A stretch of DNA of 64,000 nt, from contig NC_013524.1 of the NCBI RefSeq assembly GCF_000024985.1, positions 496,001 to 560,000 on the forward strand, read 5' to 3'. The stretch comes from Sphaerobacter thermophilus DSM 20745. GTDB lineage: Bacteria > Chloroflexota > Chloroflexia > Thermomicrobiales > Thermomicrobiaceae. The notes below the pieces were generated by a model. It searched no databases and was not told the origin of the DNA. It saw only the letters and a list, made by a program, of their open reading frames with translations. The stretch's first letter is position 1. Each line of letters opens with the position of its first letter. The position numbers and the translations under genes were made by a program. This document shows positions 43,675-52,226 of this stretch, piece by piece.

Positions 43675-43760
43675 TGTAGTTGAATGGGCGTACGTACATG
43701 CGTGACAAGATGATAAACTGCGTGGATAAGATACCAATACGTCAGGGTTCCAGTAACGAA

Positions 43761-43794
43761 AGCCGCGCCTGCCAGGGTCGACAGGCGCGGCTTA
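43761..43794 (-). terminator. Intrinsic terminator after the aldehyde dehydrogenase gene
   Basis: Stem AAGCCGCGCCTG (43761-43772) with CAGGCGCGGCTT (43783-43794). In transcript orientation the second arm runs into TTTCGTTA. It lies 24 nt after the dehydrogenase stop. Confidence 0.7.
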
Positions 43795-43817
43795 AGCCGT
43801 TCGACGCGTGCTCAGAC

Positions 43818-45293
43818 CTACGCCGGCGGCAGATCCAAATACACCGTCTTCGTCTGGGTGAAGAACTCCATGGCGGCGCGGCCTTGCTCGCGCGAGTAGG
43901 AGCTGGACCCCTTCATGCCGCCGAACGGCACGTGCGGCTCGGCCCCGGCGGTCTCAGAGTTCACATGCACGATGCCCGCCTCGACCGAGCGGATAAAGTG
44001 GAACGCCTTGCGGATGTCGCGCGTGATGATCGAGGCGCTCAGCCCGAAGTCGACACCGTTGGCGATCTCGATGGCCTCGTCCAGCGATCGGGCACGGATC
44101 ACGCCGACCACCGGGCCGAAGATCTCCTCCTGGGCGATGCGCATGGTGGGTTCGACGTCGGCAAAGACCGTGGGCGCAACGAAGAAACCATGCTTGTGCT
44201 CAGGCCCGGTCAGCGGCTCACCGCCGGTCAGGAGCTTCGCCCCCTCCTGCTTGCCAATCTCGATGTAGCGCAGCACCGACTCCCGCCGCTCCTCGGAGAC
44301 CAGCGGACCCATGTACGTCGCCGGGTCGATCCCGGGACCGACCGTGATCGACTTGGCGCGTTCCACCAGCGCCTCGGTGAACTCCTTCAGCAGCGGCTCG
44401 GCTACGATCACCCGGCTGGTGGCGGTGCACTTCTGCCCGGTCGAGCGCATGGCGCCGGAGGTGACGATCTCGACCGCCTGCGCCAGGTCGGCGTCCTCGG
44501 CGATGACCACCGGGTTCTTCCCGCCCAGTTCGAGCTGCACCTTGGCGCCGCGGGCGCTCGCGATCTGGTACAGGTGCCGACCAACAGCGTTGGAGCCGGT
44601 GAAGGTAATCGCGTTCACCTTCGGGTGACGGGCGAGGGCCTCACCGACCACCTGGCCTGGGCCGTGCACCAGGTTGAGCACGCCGGGTGGCAGCCCCGCC
44701 TCGGCGAAGACCTCGGTGATCAGGTGGGCCGTGAGCGGTGTCAACTCGGCCGGCTTGAACACCGCCGTGTTGCCGTAAGCCAGGCAGGGGGCCAGCTTCC
44801 AGATCGGGATCGCCACCGGGAAGTTCCAGGGGGTAATGACCCCGACGACGCCCACCGGGACCCGCTCAGTGTAGAGGAACGTGTCGGGGTTCGCACTGGC
44901 GTAGTTCTCCCCGATTGGCCGCAGCGGCTCCCCGGCGTAGAAGCGGAGGATCTGCACGCCGCGCAGTACCTCGCCCACGCCCTCGCCGATGGTCTTCCCC
45001 TCCTCGCGGGTCAGCACCTCGCCGATCTCCTGGGCGCGCCGCTCCAGGATCTCCGCCGCTTTGGTCAGGATGGCGCTGCGCTGGGGACCGGAGGTCCGCC
45101 GCCAGCCGGGCAACGCCTCCGCGGCCGCCTCGACGGCCCGCGCGACGTCCTCCTCGCTGGAGCGTGGGAACTCACCCAGCACCTCGCGGGTATCGGCCGG
45201 ATTCTGGTTCGGCCGGAGTTCCGCCCCGCTGGGCATCACCCACTCACCGCCGATATAATTTCGATAGCGGGTCTCGCTCACCTGCGCGCTCAT
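43818..45293 (-). CDS. Aldehyde dehydrogenase (possibly 2,5-dioxovalerate dehydrogenase)
   Basis: NAD(P)-dependent aldehyde dehydrogenase, 491 residues, cytoplasmic. Cofactor and catalytic motifs are ITPWNFPVAIPIWK, FTGSNAVGRHLY, the general-base Glu in LELGGKNPVVI, the nucleophilic Cys in GQKCTATSRVIV and EEIFGPVVGVI. The C-terminal PFGGMKGSSSYSREQG block and the GQKCTA motif resemble alpha-ketoglutaric semialdehyde (2,5-dioxovalerate) dehydrogenases of sugar-acid or hydroxyproline breakdown; substrate is inference. GGAGAC precedes the ATG. It is 258 nt downstream of the M20 dipeptidase gene on the same strand, with hairpins between. Confidence 0.88.
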   Translation of the reverse strand: MSAQVSETRYRNYIGGEWVMPSGAELRPNQNPADTREVLGEFPRSSEEDVARAVEAAAEALPGWRRTSGPQRSAILTKAAEILERRAQEIGEVLTREEGKTIGEGVGEVLRGVQILRFYAGEPLRPIGENYASANPDTFLYTERVPVGVVGVITPWNFPVAIPIWKLAPCLAYGNTAVFKPAELTPLTAHLITEVFAEAGLPPGVLNLVHGPGQVVGEALARHPKVNAITFTGSNAVGRHLYQIASARGAKVQLELGGKNPVVIAEDADLAQAVEIVTSGAMRSTGQKCTATSRVIVAEPLLKEFTEALVERAKSITVGPGIDPATYMGPLVSEERRESVLRYIEIGKQEGAKLLTGGEPLTGPEHKHGFFVAPTVFADVEPTMRIAQEEIFGPVVGVIRARSLDEAIEIANGVDFGLSASIITRDIRKAFHFIRSVEAGIVHVNSETAGAEPHVPFGGMKGSSSYSREQGRAAMEFFTQTKTVYLDLPPA

Positions 45294-45392
45294 GCTCGTG
45301 TCTCCTTCGCTGCACCGGGGAACGCATCCCGGCCGCTCGCGGCCGGACGTGCCATGCTTGCCTCCGCGCTACCGATAGCATAGGGCACGATG

Positions 45393-45476
45393 CCGGGCAA
45401 GCAGCCTGCCCGGTGCGGTCGCCCGACGCTTCGCGCCCGACCCGCCTGGGGGAGGGGTGGGCTTGAAACCCACCCC
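45393..45476. terminator. Two hairpins after the M20 dipeptidase gene
   Basis: CCGGGCA/TGCCCGG (45393-45399 with 45407-45413) and GGGGTGGG/CCCACCCC (45454-45461 with 45469-45476). They separate the dipeptidase from the aldehyde dehydrogenase on the minus strand; neither has a strong T-tract. Confidence 0.5.
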
Positions 45477-45552
45477 ATGCGAGCGCGGACAACCTGACAG
45501 AACATTCGGCGCGCACACCGGCCAGGCAGGGGAGGGCACCGGGTGGCAACCC

Positions 45553-46929
45553 CTAGGACCGGAGCTGTGCCGGGTCGAGCTTCGCCACGCGGTCGAAGAC
45601 CAGCGCACTGGCGACGATGCCGTTCAGGAAGCACTCGACCGTGATGTTCTCGTTCGGCGAGTGGTTGTTCTCGTCGTAGTTCGCGTAGGTGGCCCAGATC
45701 ACCGGCAGCCCCAGCGTCTCGGCGAAGAGATAGCTCGGGGCGGATGCGCCCAGCACCGGCTTGACCACCGGCTCAACCCCGTAGGCATCCGCGATCGCTG
45801 CCACGATGGCCTGCGACACCGGCAACTCCGGCGACGTCTTCTGCGGCGCGGAGCGGGAGAGGAGGCGGACCTCGACGTCAGGGGCATAGCGGCGCACGTG
45901 CCGGGCGACCTTGGCGAAGATGTCGTCGGGGTCCTGATCGGCGACCAGCCGCGCCTCCAGGCGTACCACGGCCTCCGACGGCAGCACGCCCTTGACGCCC
46001 GGGCCGGTGTAGCCGCACGCCATACCGCTGATCGTCAGGGTCGGCTGGAACATCAACTGCTCGTACCACGACAGGTCGGGCGGACCGGCGAAGGCGCTGA
46101 TGCCCAGATCCCGCTTCACCTCCTCGGGATCGAACGGAATGCGCTCCAGCAGCTCCCGCTCGTAGGGGGTCGGAGGCACCACGCGGTCATAGAATCCCTC
46201 GATCGCCACCCGCTCGTCGGGGAGGCGCATCGTGTGCAGCAGCTCGACCAGCGTCCAGGCCGGGTTGGGCACCGGCCCGCCGAACTCGCCCGAGTGCAGG
46301 TCGCGATTGGCCCCGCGGGCGACGAGTTCGATGCCGACCACGCCTCGCACGCCGAAAAAGACCACCGGTCGCCCCGAGGGGTGCATCGGCCCGTCGGCCG
46401 CGTAGAACGCGTCCGCGCGGAGCAAGTCGGCATGCTCCCGCAGGAACGCCGGCAAGCTGGGGCTGAGGCTCTCTTCCTCGCCCTCGAAGATGAACTTGAG
46501 GTTGACCTTCGGCATCAGCCCCAGGTCCGCGAGGAGCTTGACCGCCAGCACGTGGGTGAGCAACTGGCCTTTGTTGTCGCCCGTGCCCCGGGCGTAGATC
46601 CGGCCGTCGCGGATCTCCGGCTCGAACGGCGGTGAGATCCAGGCCTCGTACGGCTCCGGCGGCTGCACATCGTAGTGCCCGTAGACCAGCAGGGTGTTGG
46701 TAGCTCCCTCGACCGGATACTCGCCGTAGACCACCGGATGGCCGGCAGTGGGGATCACCCGCGCCGCGATGCCGTGCTCCTCCATAATGTCGCGCAGCAC
46801 CTCGGCACACTCGGCCACTCCCAGACCCTGGGCGCTGACCGACGGCTGCCGGAGCAGCCGGAAGAGCGTCTCGATCAGTGCCGGCTTGTGCGCCTCGATG
46901 CTCGCGCGGACTTGCTCGCTAAGTGACAT
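45553..46929 (-). CDS. M20-family dipeptidase / peptidase
   Basis: Zn-dependent peptidase of 458 residues, of the M20 dipeptidase (CNDP/DapE-like) group. Metal-site motifs are YGHYDVQPPEPYEAW, ARGTGDNKGQ, FEGEEES, YAADGPMHP and DLHSGEFGGPVPNP, with the lid domain between residues about 195 and 330; the C-terminal His region is NYDENNHSPNE. No signal peptide is visible, so it acts in the cytoplasm on imported peptides. GGAGGGAATGTT precedes the ATG. The short 160-nt gap to the divergent gene at 47091 holds both promoters. Confidence 0.88.
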   Translation of the reverse strand: MSLSEQVRASIEAHKPALIETLFRLLRQPSVSAQGLGVAECAEVLRDIMEEHGIAARVIPTAGHPVVYGEYPVEGATNTLLVYGHYDVQPPEPYEAWISPPFEPEIRDGRIYARGTGDNKGQLLTHVLAVKLLADLGLMPKVNLKFIFEGEEESLSPSLPAFLREHADLLRADAFYAADGPMHPSGRPVVFFGVRGVVGIELVARGANRDLHSGEFGGPVPNPAWTLVELLHTMRLPDERVAIEGFYDRVVPPTPYERELLERIPFDPEEVKRDLGISAFAGPPDLSWYEQLMFQPTLTISGMACGYTGPGVKGVLPSEAVVRLEARLVADQDPDDIFAKVARHVRRYAPDVEVRLLSRSAPQKTSPELPVSQAIVAAIADAYGVEPVVKPVLGASAPSYLFAETLGLPVIWATYANYDENNHSPNENITVECFLNGIVASALVFDRVAKLDPAQLRS

Positions 46930-47090
46930 AACATTCCCTCCGCCTCACCAGTCCCGGTGCGCCGCCCGTTCTCGGCGCCCCCGCCACGGTACCCGGCCAT
47001 CCCGGCTTCGGCAAGCCGTTGCGTTGGGTTGGACGGCAGCCATAATTCTGTGTAAACGTGTCTGGCTGCCCGTGACGAAAGGAGCGCTTC

Positions 47091-47873
47091 GTGAGCGGGG
47101 CGCCGTACCCCGGCATCGGGCCTACCCGCACCATGTACGCAGCACTGCACGGAGAGCTGGAGCTGCACCCGTGGTGGGATCCGGCCACGGCGTCCGAAGA
47201 CGCCTACAGCCTGTTCTACAAGCGCTCCAGTGCGATGGGCTGGCTCGAGAATCCCGGCTTCTGGGGCATGAACGACGCCGCGTTCGAACTCGACTCCGAG
47301 TCTCAGCCGCCACGCGTCGCCTGGTTCCAAGTTGGGTTGACAGAACCGATCCCCAAGGACCGTCCGTTGCCGGTGCACCCGTTCCTCGTCTGCATTGATG
47401 ACGTCATTGGGCGCATCGGCACCCTGCGTCTTGAAGCGGTCCGCATCCTGCTGCCCGAATGGAGCTTCTCAGCGCCGTCATCTGGTATCCCGTCAGTGTC
47501 GGGCCTCGAGCCCGACTGGTTCGCGGACGGCGACCCGCGGCAGCGCTCAGCGATCCGGGTCACGCTCGACGGCGGCGAGGATCCATCCATCCAAGCGGCG
47601 GCGCCCGAGATGCTCCAGCGGATCCAATCGTCCTATCAAGACGTCTACCGCTGCGACTCGTTCTCCCTGGCCGAGGACGACGCCGTGTTGCTGCCCAACA
47701 CACCCGTCGGCCTGTGGCGCGAGACGGAGCAGCATCTGGTCACGTTCTACGGCACGCTCGCTGAGTGGTCGCTCGACGCCCTCGGCTGGCTAGCCGCCTT
47801 CCTGGCCCATATCGCCTTTGTCCACGGCGTTAGCAGACCCCTCATGCTCACGGCAGCCCGCGAAGGGGAATGA
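47091..47873 (+). CDS. Hypothetical protein, 260 residues
   Basis: I do not recognise this protein. It starts at GTG with AGGAG about 10 nt upstream. It is soluble, Trp- and Pro-rich, with WLENPGFWGMNDAAFELD in the first quarter, AWFQVGLTEPIPKDRPLPVHPFLV in the middle (residues about 80-103) and a long hydrophobic C-terminal helix region (EWSLDALGWLAAFLAHIAF). A weak promoter-like pair, TTGCGT (47019-47024) and CATAAT (47041-47046), stands upstream. A hairpin follows at 47900. It borders the fragment-rich region, and base composition is less extreme than neighbours. Confidence 0.55.
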   Translation: MSGAPYPGIGPTRTMYAALHGELELHPWWDPATASEDAYSLFYKRSSAMGWLENPGFWGMNDAAFELDSESQPPRVAWFQVGLTEPIPKDRPLPVHPFLVCIDDVIGRIGTLRLEAVRILLPEWSFSAPSSGIPSVSGLEPDWFADGDPRQRSAIRVTLDGGEDPSIQAAAPEMLQRIQSSYQDVYRCDSFSLAEDDAVLLPNTPVGLWRETEQHLVTFYGTLAEWSLDALGWLAAFLAHIAFVHGVSRPLMLTAAREGE

Positions 47874-47899
47874 AAGGCATCGGAGCAGCCCCGGAGTCC

Positions 47900-47925
47900 T
47901 TGCGGATAAGGAAGGTTATCCGCAA
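47900..47925 (+). terminator. Hairpin after the 47091 gene
   Basis: Perfect 10-bp stem TTGCGGATAA (47900-47909) with TTATCCGCAA (47916-47925), loop GGAAGG. It begins 26 nt after the stop codon; a T-tract is lacking, but AT at the stem base suits release. Confidence 0.55.
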
Positions 47926-48057
47926 TAATGTCCTTCCCCTCATGTCGGGCAGGACCGGTGCGATGTCTGGCGAAAGGATCCCCAGTGCCGCGGCTGGCGC
48001 CCGGGGCTGAAGCCGCCGGGCCGACACCCAGGCGAAACGGTGCCGACCATCCCGTTG

Positions 48058-48223
48058 GTGCCCGGGGGTGAACCCCCGGGCTGACTTGACTAGGGTAAGC
48101 CCACTAAAGGGGCTGTGATACTCAACATCCCGGCGTATCCGATTCAGCCTCCCATCGGGCACGGCGTCCTCAGCCCCTTCAGTGGGCTTCGCCGTGTCAG
48201 CCCAGGGGTTTACCCCCGGGCAC
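48058..48223. repeat. Inverted pair of GCCCGGGGGT-family repeats
   Basis: Each copy of about 55 bp contains GCCCGGGGGT-GA-ACCCCCGGGC (48060-48081) or its variant (48200-48221), then CTGAC, a GG(C/T)-AAGCCCACT segment and AGGGGCTG. The two are in opposite orientation around a spacer of about 55 bp, making a large hairpin-capable element. A third partial copy precedes it at 47990-48030. Apart from this and the fragment at 48459, the stretch 47926-48720 holds no gene I can support. Confidence 0.75.
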
Positions 48224-48458
48224 GCGCCGCGCCGCTGGAACCCTCACACCACCCGCCGTAAAAGCCGACGGCAACAGCCAATAGTCCAAACCCGGCTCGC
48301 CACCACCACAGCCCGCATCAGCCCCCGGCTCGTGCCCGCCCCGGACATCCGCCTACGCCGCCGATGCACTTCAATCCATTCCTGCCCTGCCCTCTTCATC
48401 CGGCTAACCCCTTTATGTCTACCTCGATAGCCAGCTCACCCCAGACACCCCTACCCCC

Positions 48459-48576
48459 GCAACCGCTGCTCACACAGCAGCAGCGCCAGTACGCTCTGGC
48501 CGTCGGCGATGCGGCCGGTGCGGGCCAGGTGCAGGGCCTCCCCTACCGGCACGGGCAGGATCTCGATCCGCTCCGT
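48459..48576 (-). pseudogene. Duplicated C-terminal fragment of the NUDIX gene
   Basis: These 118 bases match 50376-50493, inside the intact NUDIX gene, at about 113 positions by eye; the last 80 are identical. The encoded piece reads ERIEILPVPVGEALHLARTG and onward to LLLCEQRL, missing the NUDIX box and the start. Identity stops abruptly at 48576, after which the sequence is unrelated. It is a recent partial duplication sitting next to palindromic repeats. Confidence 0.8.
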
Positions 48577-48723
48577 TTGGAGAGCTCCGCCGGATCGTCG
48601 CCCCGGTACTGCGTAGTCGGTCGTGAACGCGGCGCTCTCTGCGGATCGAAGCCCAGCGGTCATCTGCTAGTGCTAGAATGAAACCTATCCACATACCGTA
48701 CCCTTAGCGTCGCTGTAGCTATC

Positions 48724-49368
48724 GTGCTAGGAGGACGACATGGCATCCAGCGCGAATGGCACGCCCAGTATTACGTATCGCACCCCTGGGCGATCGGCGT
48801 CCCCGCTGCTGGGCGACTTCCCATGGTCTACGACGCCGCCACGTCGACGATCGCCGAGGGCAAAGTGCGCCAGGCCCAGGCGAAGGGGCTGCCCCTACCG
48901 CCTGGGTGTATTCTCGATCGGCATGGCGCGCCAAGCGATGTGCCCGGTGATCTGTACGACGGTGGGATGCTCCTGCCGCTGGGTGGATCCGTCGCGGGAC
49001 ACAAGGGATATGGATTTGCGCTAGCAGCGGCGCTCCTCGGCGGTTTGGCGATGAGCGCGGACGGTGCACAAGACCCCGATGCCCCTGCCAATCCGAACAT
49101 CAGTGGTGTGTTGGTGCTTGTGCTTGATCCGGCGGCCTTTGGCAACACTGCACATTTCGCGGAACGGGCGGGAGCCGTCCTCGATGCCGCCACGCGGGTG
49201 ACACCGGTCCCCGGCGTCGAACGCGTCCTCATCCCGGGTGAGCCTGAGGCACAGGCCCGGAGCGAGCGTCATCGGACCGGGATCCCGGTCCCGGAGCTCG
49301 TCTGGCGGGAACTAGAGCAGCTAGCAGCTCAGTTCGCGGTGGAGCTGCCGGAACACCGCGTGGAGTGA
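48724..49368 (+). pseudogene. C-terminal half of an Ldh2-family malate/L-lactate dehydrogenase
   Basis: The frame encodes about 200 residues of the Ldh2/MDH2 family: HPWAIGVPAAGRLPMVYDAATSTIAEGKVRQAQAKGLPLP, with key residues P-M-V-x-D-A-A-T-S and G-K-V-R, then LPLGGSVAGHKGYGFALAA and the C-terminal EPEAQARSERHRTGIPVPELVW. Complete enzymes have about 340 residues; the N-terminal NAD-binding part with the catalytic His is absent. AGGAGGACGAC-ATG at 48740 gives a good start signal but in the wrong frame. The gene appears truncated and frameshifted and is probably non-functional. Confidence 0.7.
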
Positions 49369-49485
49369 CGTCCGTCGCCCCGTCACGAGCGCCTCATCGG
49401 CCTTCCGCTCCTCAGGCTCCGTCGGCTACGATGCGGGTGGCTTCGGTGGGGGTCATCGTGTGCATCGTATCGGAAAGGACGATTT

Positions 49486-50223
49486 GTGAGCGAGACACTC
49501 GGGGAGCGCCGGCTATCGGGCGACGTAGTCGACCCACTTCCACCAGGGCTCTACCCGGCGCGGATTCCGCTTGACGGGCGCTACGCACGGGTCGAGCCAT
49601 TGCATCCGATCGACCACGCTCAGGAGTTGTGGGACGCGTCGCACGACGGACCGAAGGACGTGACCGATCGGATCTGGGATTACCTGCCGTATGGCCCGTT
49701 TCCCAGCTTCGACACGTTCCGTGCCTGGCTACGAACCTGCTCGGCAACGGCCGATCCGACCTTCTTCGCGATTCGCGACGGGCGGACCGGCAAAGCCGCG
49801 GGGATGGCCAGCTATCTGAACATTCGCCCCAGCGACGGGGTCATCGAGATCGGCCACATCTGGCTGGCACCCTCGCTACAGCGGAGCCGGGAGGCGACCG
49901 AGGCACTCTACCTCTTGATCCGCCATGCGATCGACGATCTCGGCTATCGCCGGGTGGAGTGGAAATGTAACGCGCTCAATGAGCCGTCACGCCGGGCAGC
50001 CGTCCGACTCGGCTTCGCCTATGAAGGGACCTTCTATCGGCACGTGATCGTCAAGGGGCGGAACCGTGACACCGCCTGGTTCTCGATCCTCGCCGAGGAG
50101 TGGTCCCCGATCCGGGCGAACTTCGAGGCCTGGCTGGCACCGGAGAATTTTGATGCGGACGGCCGGCAGATCCAGTCGCTCGGCGCCATGAACCGGGCAC
50201 TGCGCGAGGGCCACCCCCGCTAA
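49486..50223 (+). CDS. GNAT-family N-acetyltransferase (RimJ/RimL-like)
   Basis: Acetyl-CoA-dependent acetyltransferase, 245 residues. The GNAT core runs from about residue 20 to 200: the first strand YARVEPLHPIDHAQELW, substrate strands GMASYLNIRPSDGVIEIGHIWLAP, the acetyl-CoA region LQRSREATEALYLLIRHA in place of a canonical RxxGxG/A loop, and WKCNALNEPSRRAAVRLGFAYEGTFYRHVIVKG (key residues N-x-x-S and L-G-F-x-x-E-G), typical of the RimJ/L group. It starts at GTG with GGAAAGGA upstream. The target is unknown. Confidence 0.85.
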   Translation: MSETLGERRLSGDVVDPLPPGLYPARIPLDGRYARVEPLHPIDHAQELWDASHDGPKDVTDRIWDYLPYGPFPSFDTFRAWLRTCSATADPTFFAIRDGRTGKAAGMASYLNIRPSDGVIEIGHIWLAPSLQRSREATEALYLLIRHAIDDLGYRRVEWKCNALNEPSRRAAVRLGFAYEGTFYRHVIVKGRNRDTAWFSILAEEWSPIRANFEAWLAPENFDADGRQIQSLGAMNRALREGHPR

Positions 50224-50352
50224 GGGCTGCCGAGTCCCCTTCAATTACGTTATGTCCGCTACCGTCGGGTGGGATAGCCCTGCCATCCCGGATGAGCTGC
50301 TACAGCGTCACACCGGCGTGGTCGCTGCCACGCCGATGGCATACCTCGCGGA

Positions 50353-50940
50353 TTAGTCGAGGTAGCCTCGCTGCCGCAGCCGCTCTTCACACAGCAGCAG
50401 CGCCAGCGCGCTCTGGCCGTCGGCGATGCGGCCGGTGCGGGCCAGGTGCAGGGCCTCCCCTACCGGCACGGGCAGGATCTCGATCCGCTCCGTCGCCTCG
50501 TGCCGTGGCGTATGGCCGAGCTCCACTCCGAGTGCCAGGAACACGTGGCATTCCTGAGCGCTGTGCGTCACGCTCGGGTGGAACGAGCCGATCCGCTCGA
50601 TCGTGGCACAGGTGCCACCGACCTCCTCCAGGAGTTCCTCTCGCGCCAGGTCCGCCAGCGGCACCCCCGGCCGGTCGTGCGTCCCTCCCGCCGGAACCTC
50701 CAGGCACCAGGCGTCCACCGGGTAGCGGTATTGGCGAATCAGCACCACCCGCCTGTCTCCCGTGACCGGCACCACGAACACGCCCGGCGGCTGGTCCAGG
50801 TACGTGTAGGTGATCTGCTCATCGCCGATGGCGATGTCATCCTGGCGCAGGCGAATCCACGGCGTCGTAAAGGGCCGGCGCGTCGCCACCGTCCGCCAGC
50901 CCAGCCCCCGCGCTACCGGCTTGTCGGTCGTCTCAGTCAT
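50353..50940 (-). CDS. NUDIX hydrolase, ADP-ribose pyrophosphatase type
   Basis: Mg-dependent pyrophosphohydrolase, 195 residues. The NUDIX box is recognisable as GGTHDRPGVPLADLAREELLEEVGG with the REELLEEVG core near residues 100-108; upstream VVLIRQYRYPVDAWCLEVPAG is typical of ADP-ribose pyrophosphatases (NudF/MutT-like). GSFHPSVTHSAQECHVFLAL resembles the post-box region of the same group. ATG 50940 is used; a TTG at 50955 would be in frame but lacks support. Its 3' part is duplicated as a fragment at 48459-48576. Confidence 0.88.
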   Translation of the reverse strand: MTETTDKPVARGLGWRTVATRRPFTTPWIRLRQDDIAIGDEQITYTYLDQPPGVFVVPVTGDRRVVLIRQYRYPVDAWCLEVPAGGTHDRPGVPLADLAREELLEEVGGTCATIERIGSFHPSVTHSAQECHVFLALGVELGHTPRHEATERIEILPVPVGEALHLARTGRIADGQSALALLLCEERLRQRGYLD

Positions 50941-50952
50941 AGCCCGTTTCGT

Positions 50953-51110
50953 CAACCGTCATGCGTCACCCGTACTGCGTATTGCGTACTGCGTCGTACG
51001 TGTTGCGTGTTCCGTGTTCGGTCCTACTCCCCTCTCCCACAAGGGGAGAGGGGCCGGGGGTGAGGGGGACGTATGACGCATGACGCATGACGTGTGACGC
51101 ATCTCGCCTC
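50953..51110. repeat. MITE-like composite repeat with CGTCATGCGTCA ends
   Basis: One end reads GTCATGCGTCACCCG followed by TGCGTATTGCGT and GTGTTGCGTGTTCCGT units; the centre is a CCCCTCTCCC...GGGAGAGGGG hairpin (51027-51053) with GGGGGTGAGGGG; the other end reads ACGTATGACGCATGACGC and further copies. The termini are therefore inverted repeats of about 12 bp. The 31681-31790 element has the same parts in the same order. It lies between the NUDIX and M29 genes. Confidence 0.75.
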
Positions 51111-51116
51111 ACACCC

Positions 51117-52226
51117 TCACCCTTGCACCACGTACTCGCCGTCCTTCAGGAACACCTCGCCGTCGACCGTCACCTGCCCGCCCTGGCGCAGGTCACAGAT
51201 CAGGTCCCAGTGGATCGCGCTCTGGTTGCGCGAGCCGCTGTCAGGGTACCCCGCGCCGAGCGCCATGTGGATCGTCCCGCCGATCTTCTCGTCGAAGAGG
51301 ATGTTGCGGGTGAAGCGGTCGATCGCCCGGTTGGTGCCGAAGGCGAACTCGCCCAGGTAGCGCGCCCCCTCATCGGTGTTGAGCATCGCTTCGAGGAAGT
51401 CCTGGTTCTTCGCCGCGGTGGCCTTGACCACCCGGCCACGCTCGAACCAGAGGCGCACGTCCTCCACCTCGCGCCCTTGCACGATCGTGGCGTGGGTGAA
51501 GCGGATGTGCCCCTCCACCGAGTCCTCGACCGGTCCGACGAAGATCTCGCCGCTCGGGAAGTTGCGGTGGCCGTCGGAGTTGATCCAGGTCCGGCCGGAG
51601 ATGCGCAGCCGCAGGTCGGTGTCCGGGCCGACGACATGGACCTCGTGCCGCGGCGTGAGCCAGTCGATCAGCCGCTGCTGGTATGCTGCCAGGTCGCGCC
51701 AGCGGGCCACCGGGTCTGGGTCGTCGAGGAACCCGGCGCGGACGACAAACTCCGTGTAGTCCCGGAGTGACATGTCGGCTTCCTGAGCCAGGGCGGCGGT
51801 CGGGAAGAGCGTCCCGCACCATTTCAGTTCCCCCTGAGCGGCACGCTCCAGGTGGCGCTCGCGGAGGCTGGCGCGGGCACGGGAGAAGACCTGTTGCCGC
51901 GCCGGGTCGATCCCCGCCAGCATCCGCGTGTTCTCCGGCGCGATCACCGAGAGCCGGGCGTCGGCCTCGAGGCTGGCGAATGCCTCCAGTGGCGAGATCG
52001 CCTGGAGCTGCGCATCGTTCCCCTCCCGCAGCAGGATCTCCTGTGCCTCGGGCAGATGGACGTCGAGGATGGGGAACGCCCCGAGCCGCAGCGCGTGCTG
52101 GTAGGCAGCCAGGAGCAGCGGCGCCGCCAGCGGGCTCCCGATCATGACCACGCGCTCCTCCGGCTGCAACTCCAGTGAGTACTCGGTCAGCACGCGCGCC
52201 AGGCGCTCGATTCGAGTCCCGTCCAC
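51117..52226 (-). CDS. M29-family (thermophilic) aminopeptidase
   Basis: Metallo-aminopeptidase of the AmpS/aminopeptidase T group, 369 residues, which removes N-terminal residues from peptides in the cytoplasm. Metal-binding segments are HRNFPSGEIFVGPVEDSVEG, GARYLGEFAFGTN, and GGTIHMALGAGYPDSG followed by NQSAIHWDLICDLR, containing the Glu, His, Tyr and Asp ligands known in the family. I choose GTG 52226 because GGAAGGGGG is 5 nt upstream; the frame is open to 52352. Family members are common in thermophiles. It pairs logically with the peptide and pyroglutamate genes elsewhere in the window. Confidence 0.9.
   Translation of the reverse strand: MDGTRIERLARVLTEYSLELQPEERVVMIGSPLAAPLLLAAYQHALRLGAFPILDVHLPEAQEILLREGNDAQLQAISPLEAFASLEADARLSVIAPENTRMLAGIDPARQQVFSRARASLRERHLERAAQGELKWCGTLFPTAALAQEADMSLRDYTEFVVRAGFLDDPDPVARWRDLAAYQQRLIDWLTPRHEVHVVGPDTDLRLRISGRTWINSDGHRNFPSGEIFVGPVEDSVEGHIRFTHATIVQGREVEDVRLWFERGRVVKATAAKNQDFLEAMLNTDEGARYLGEFAFGTNRAIDRFTRNILFDEKIGGTIHMALGAGYPDSGSRNQSAIHWDLICDLRQGGQVTVDGEVFLKDGEYVVQG

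Noticed and set aside
43582-43817. Search for an antitoxin gene next to the RelE-UvrD fusion
   Set aside because: No frame of 60 or more codons with a start and ribosome binding site lies in this gap, and the neighbouring genes are metabolic.
48740-49024. 94-codon frame with a good AGGAGG site and ATG
   Set aside because: It is out of frame with the recognisable Ldh2-family sequence and encodes a low-complexity basic peptide; I treat the start as a leftover of a frameshifted gene.
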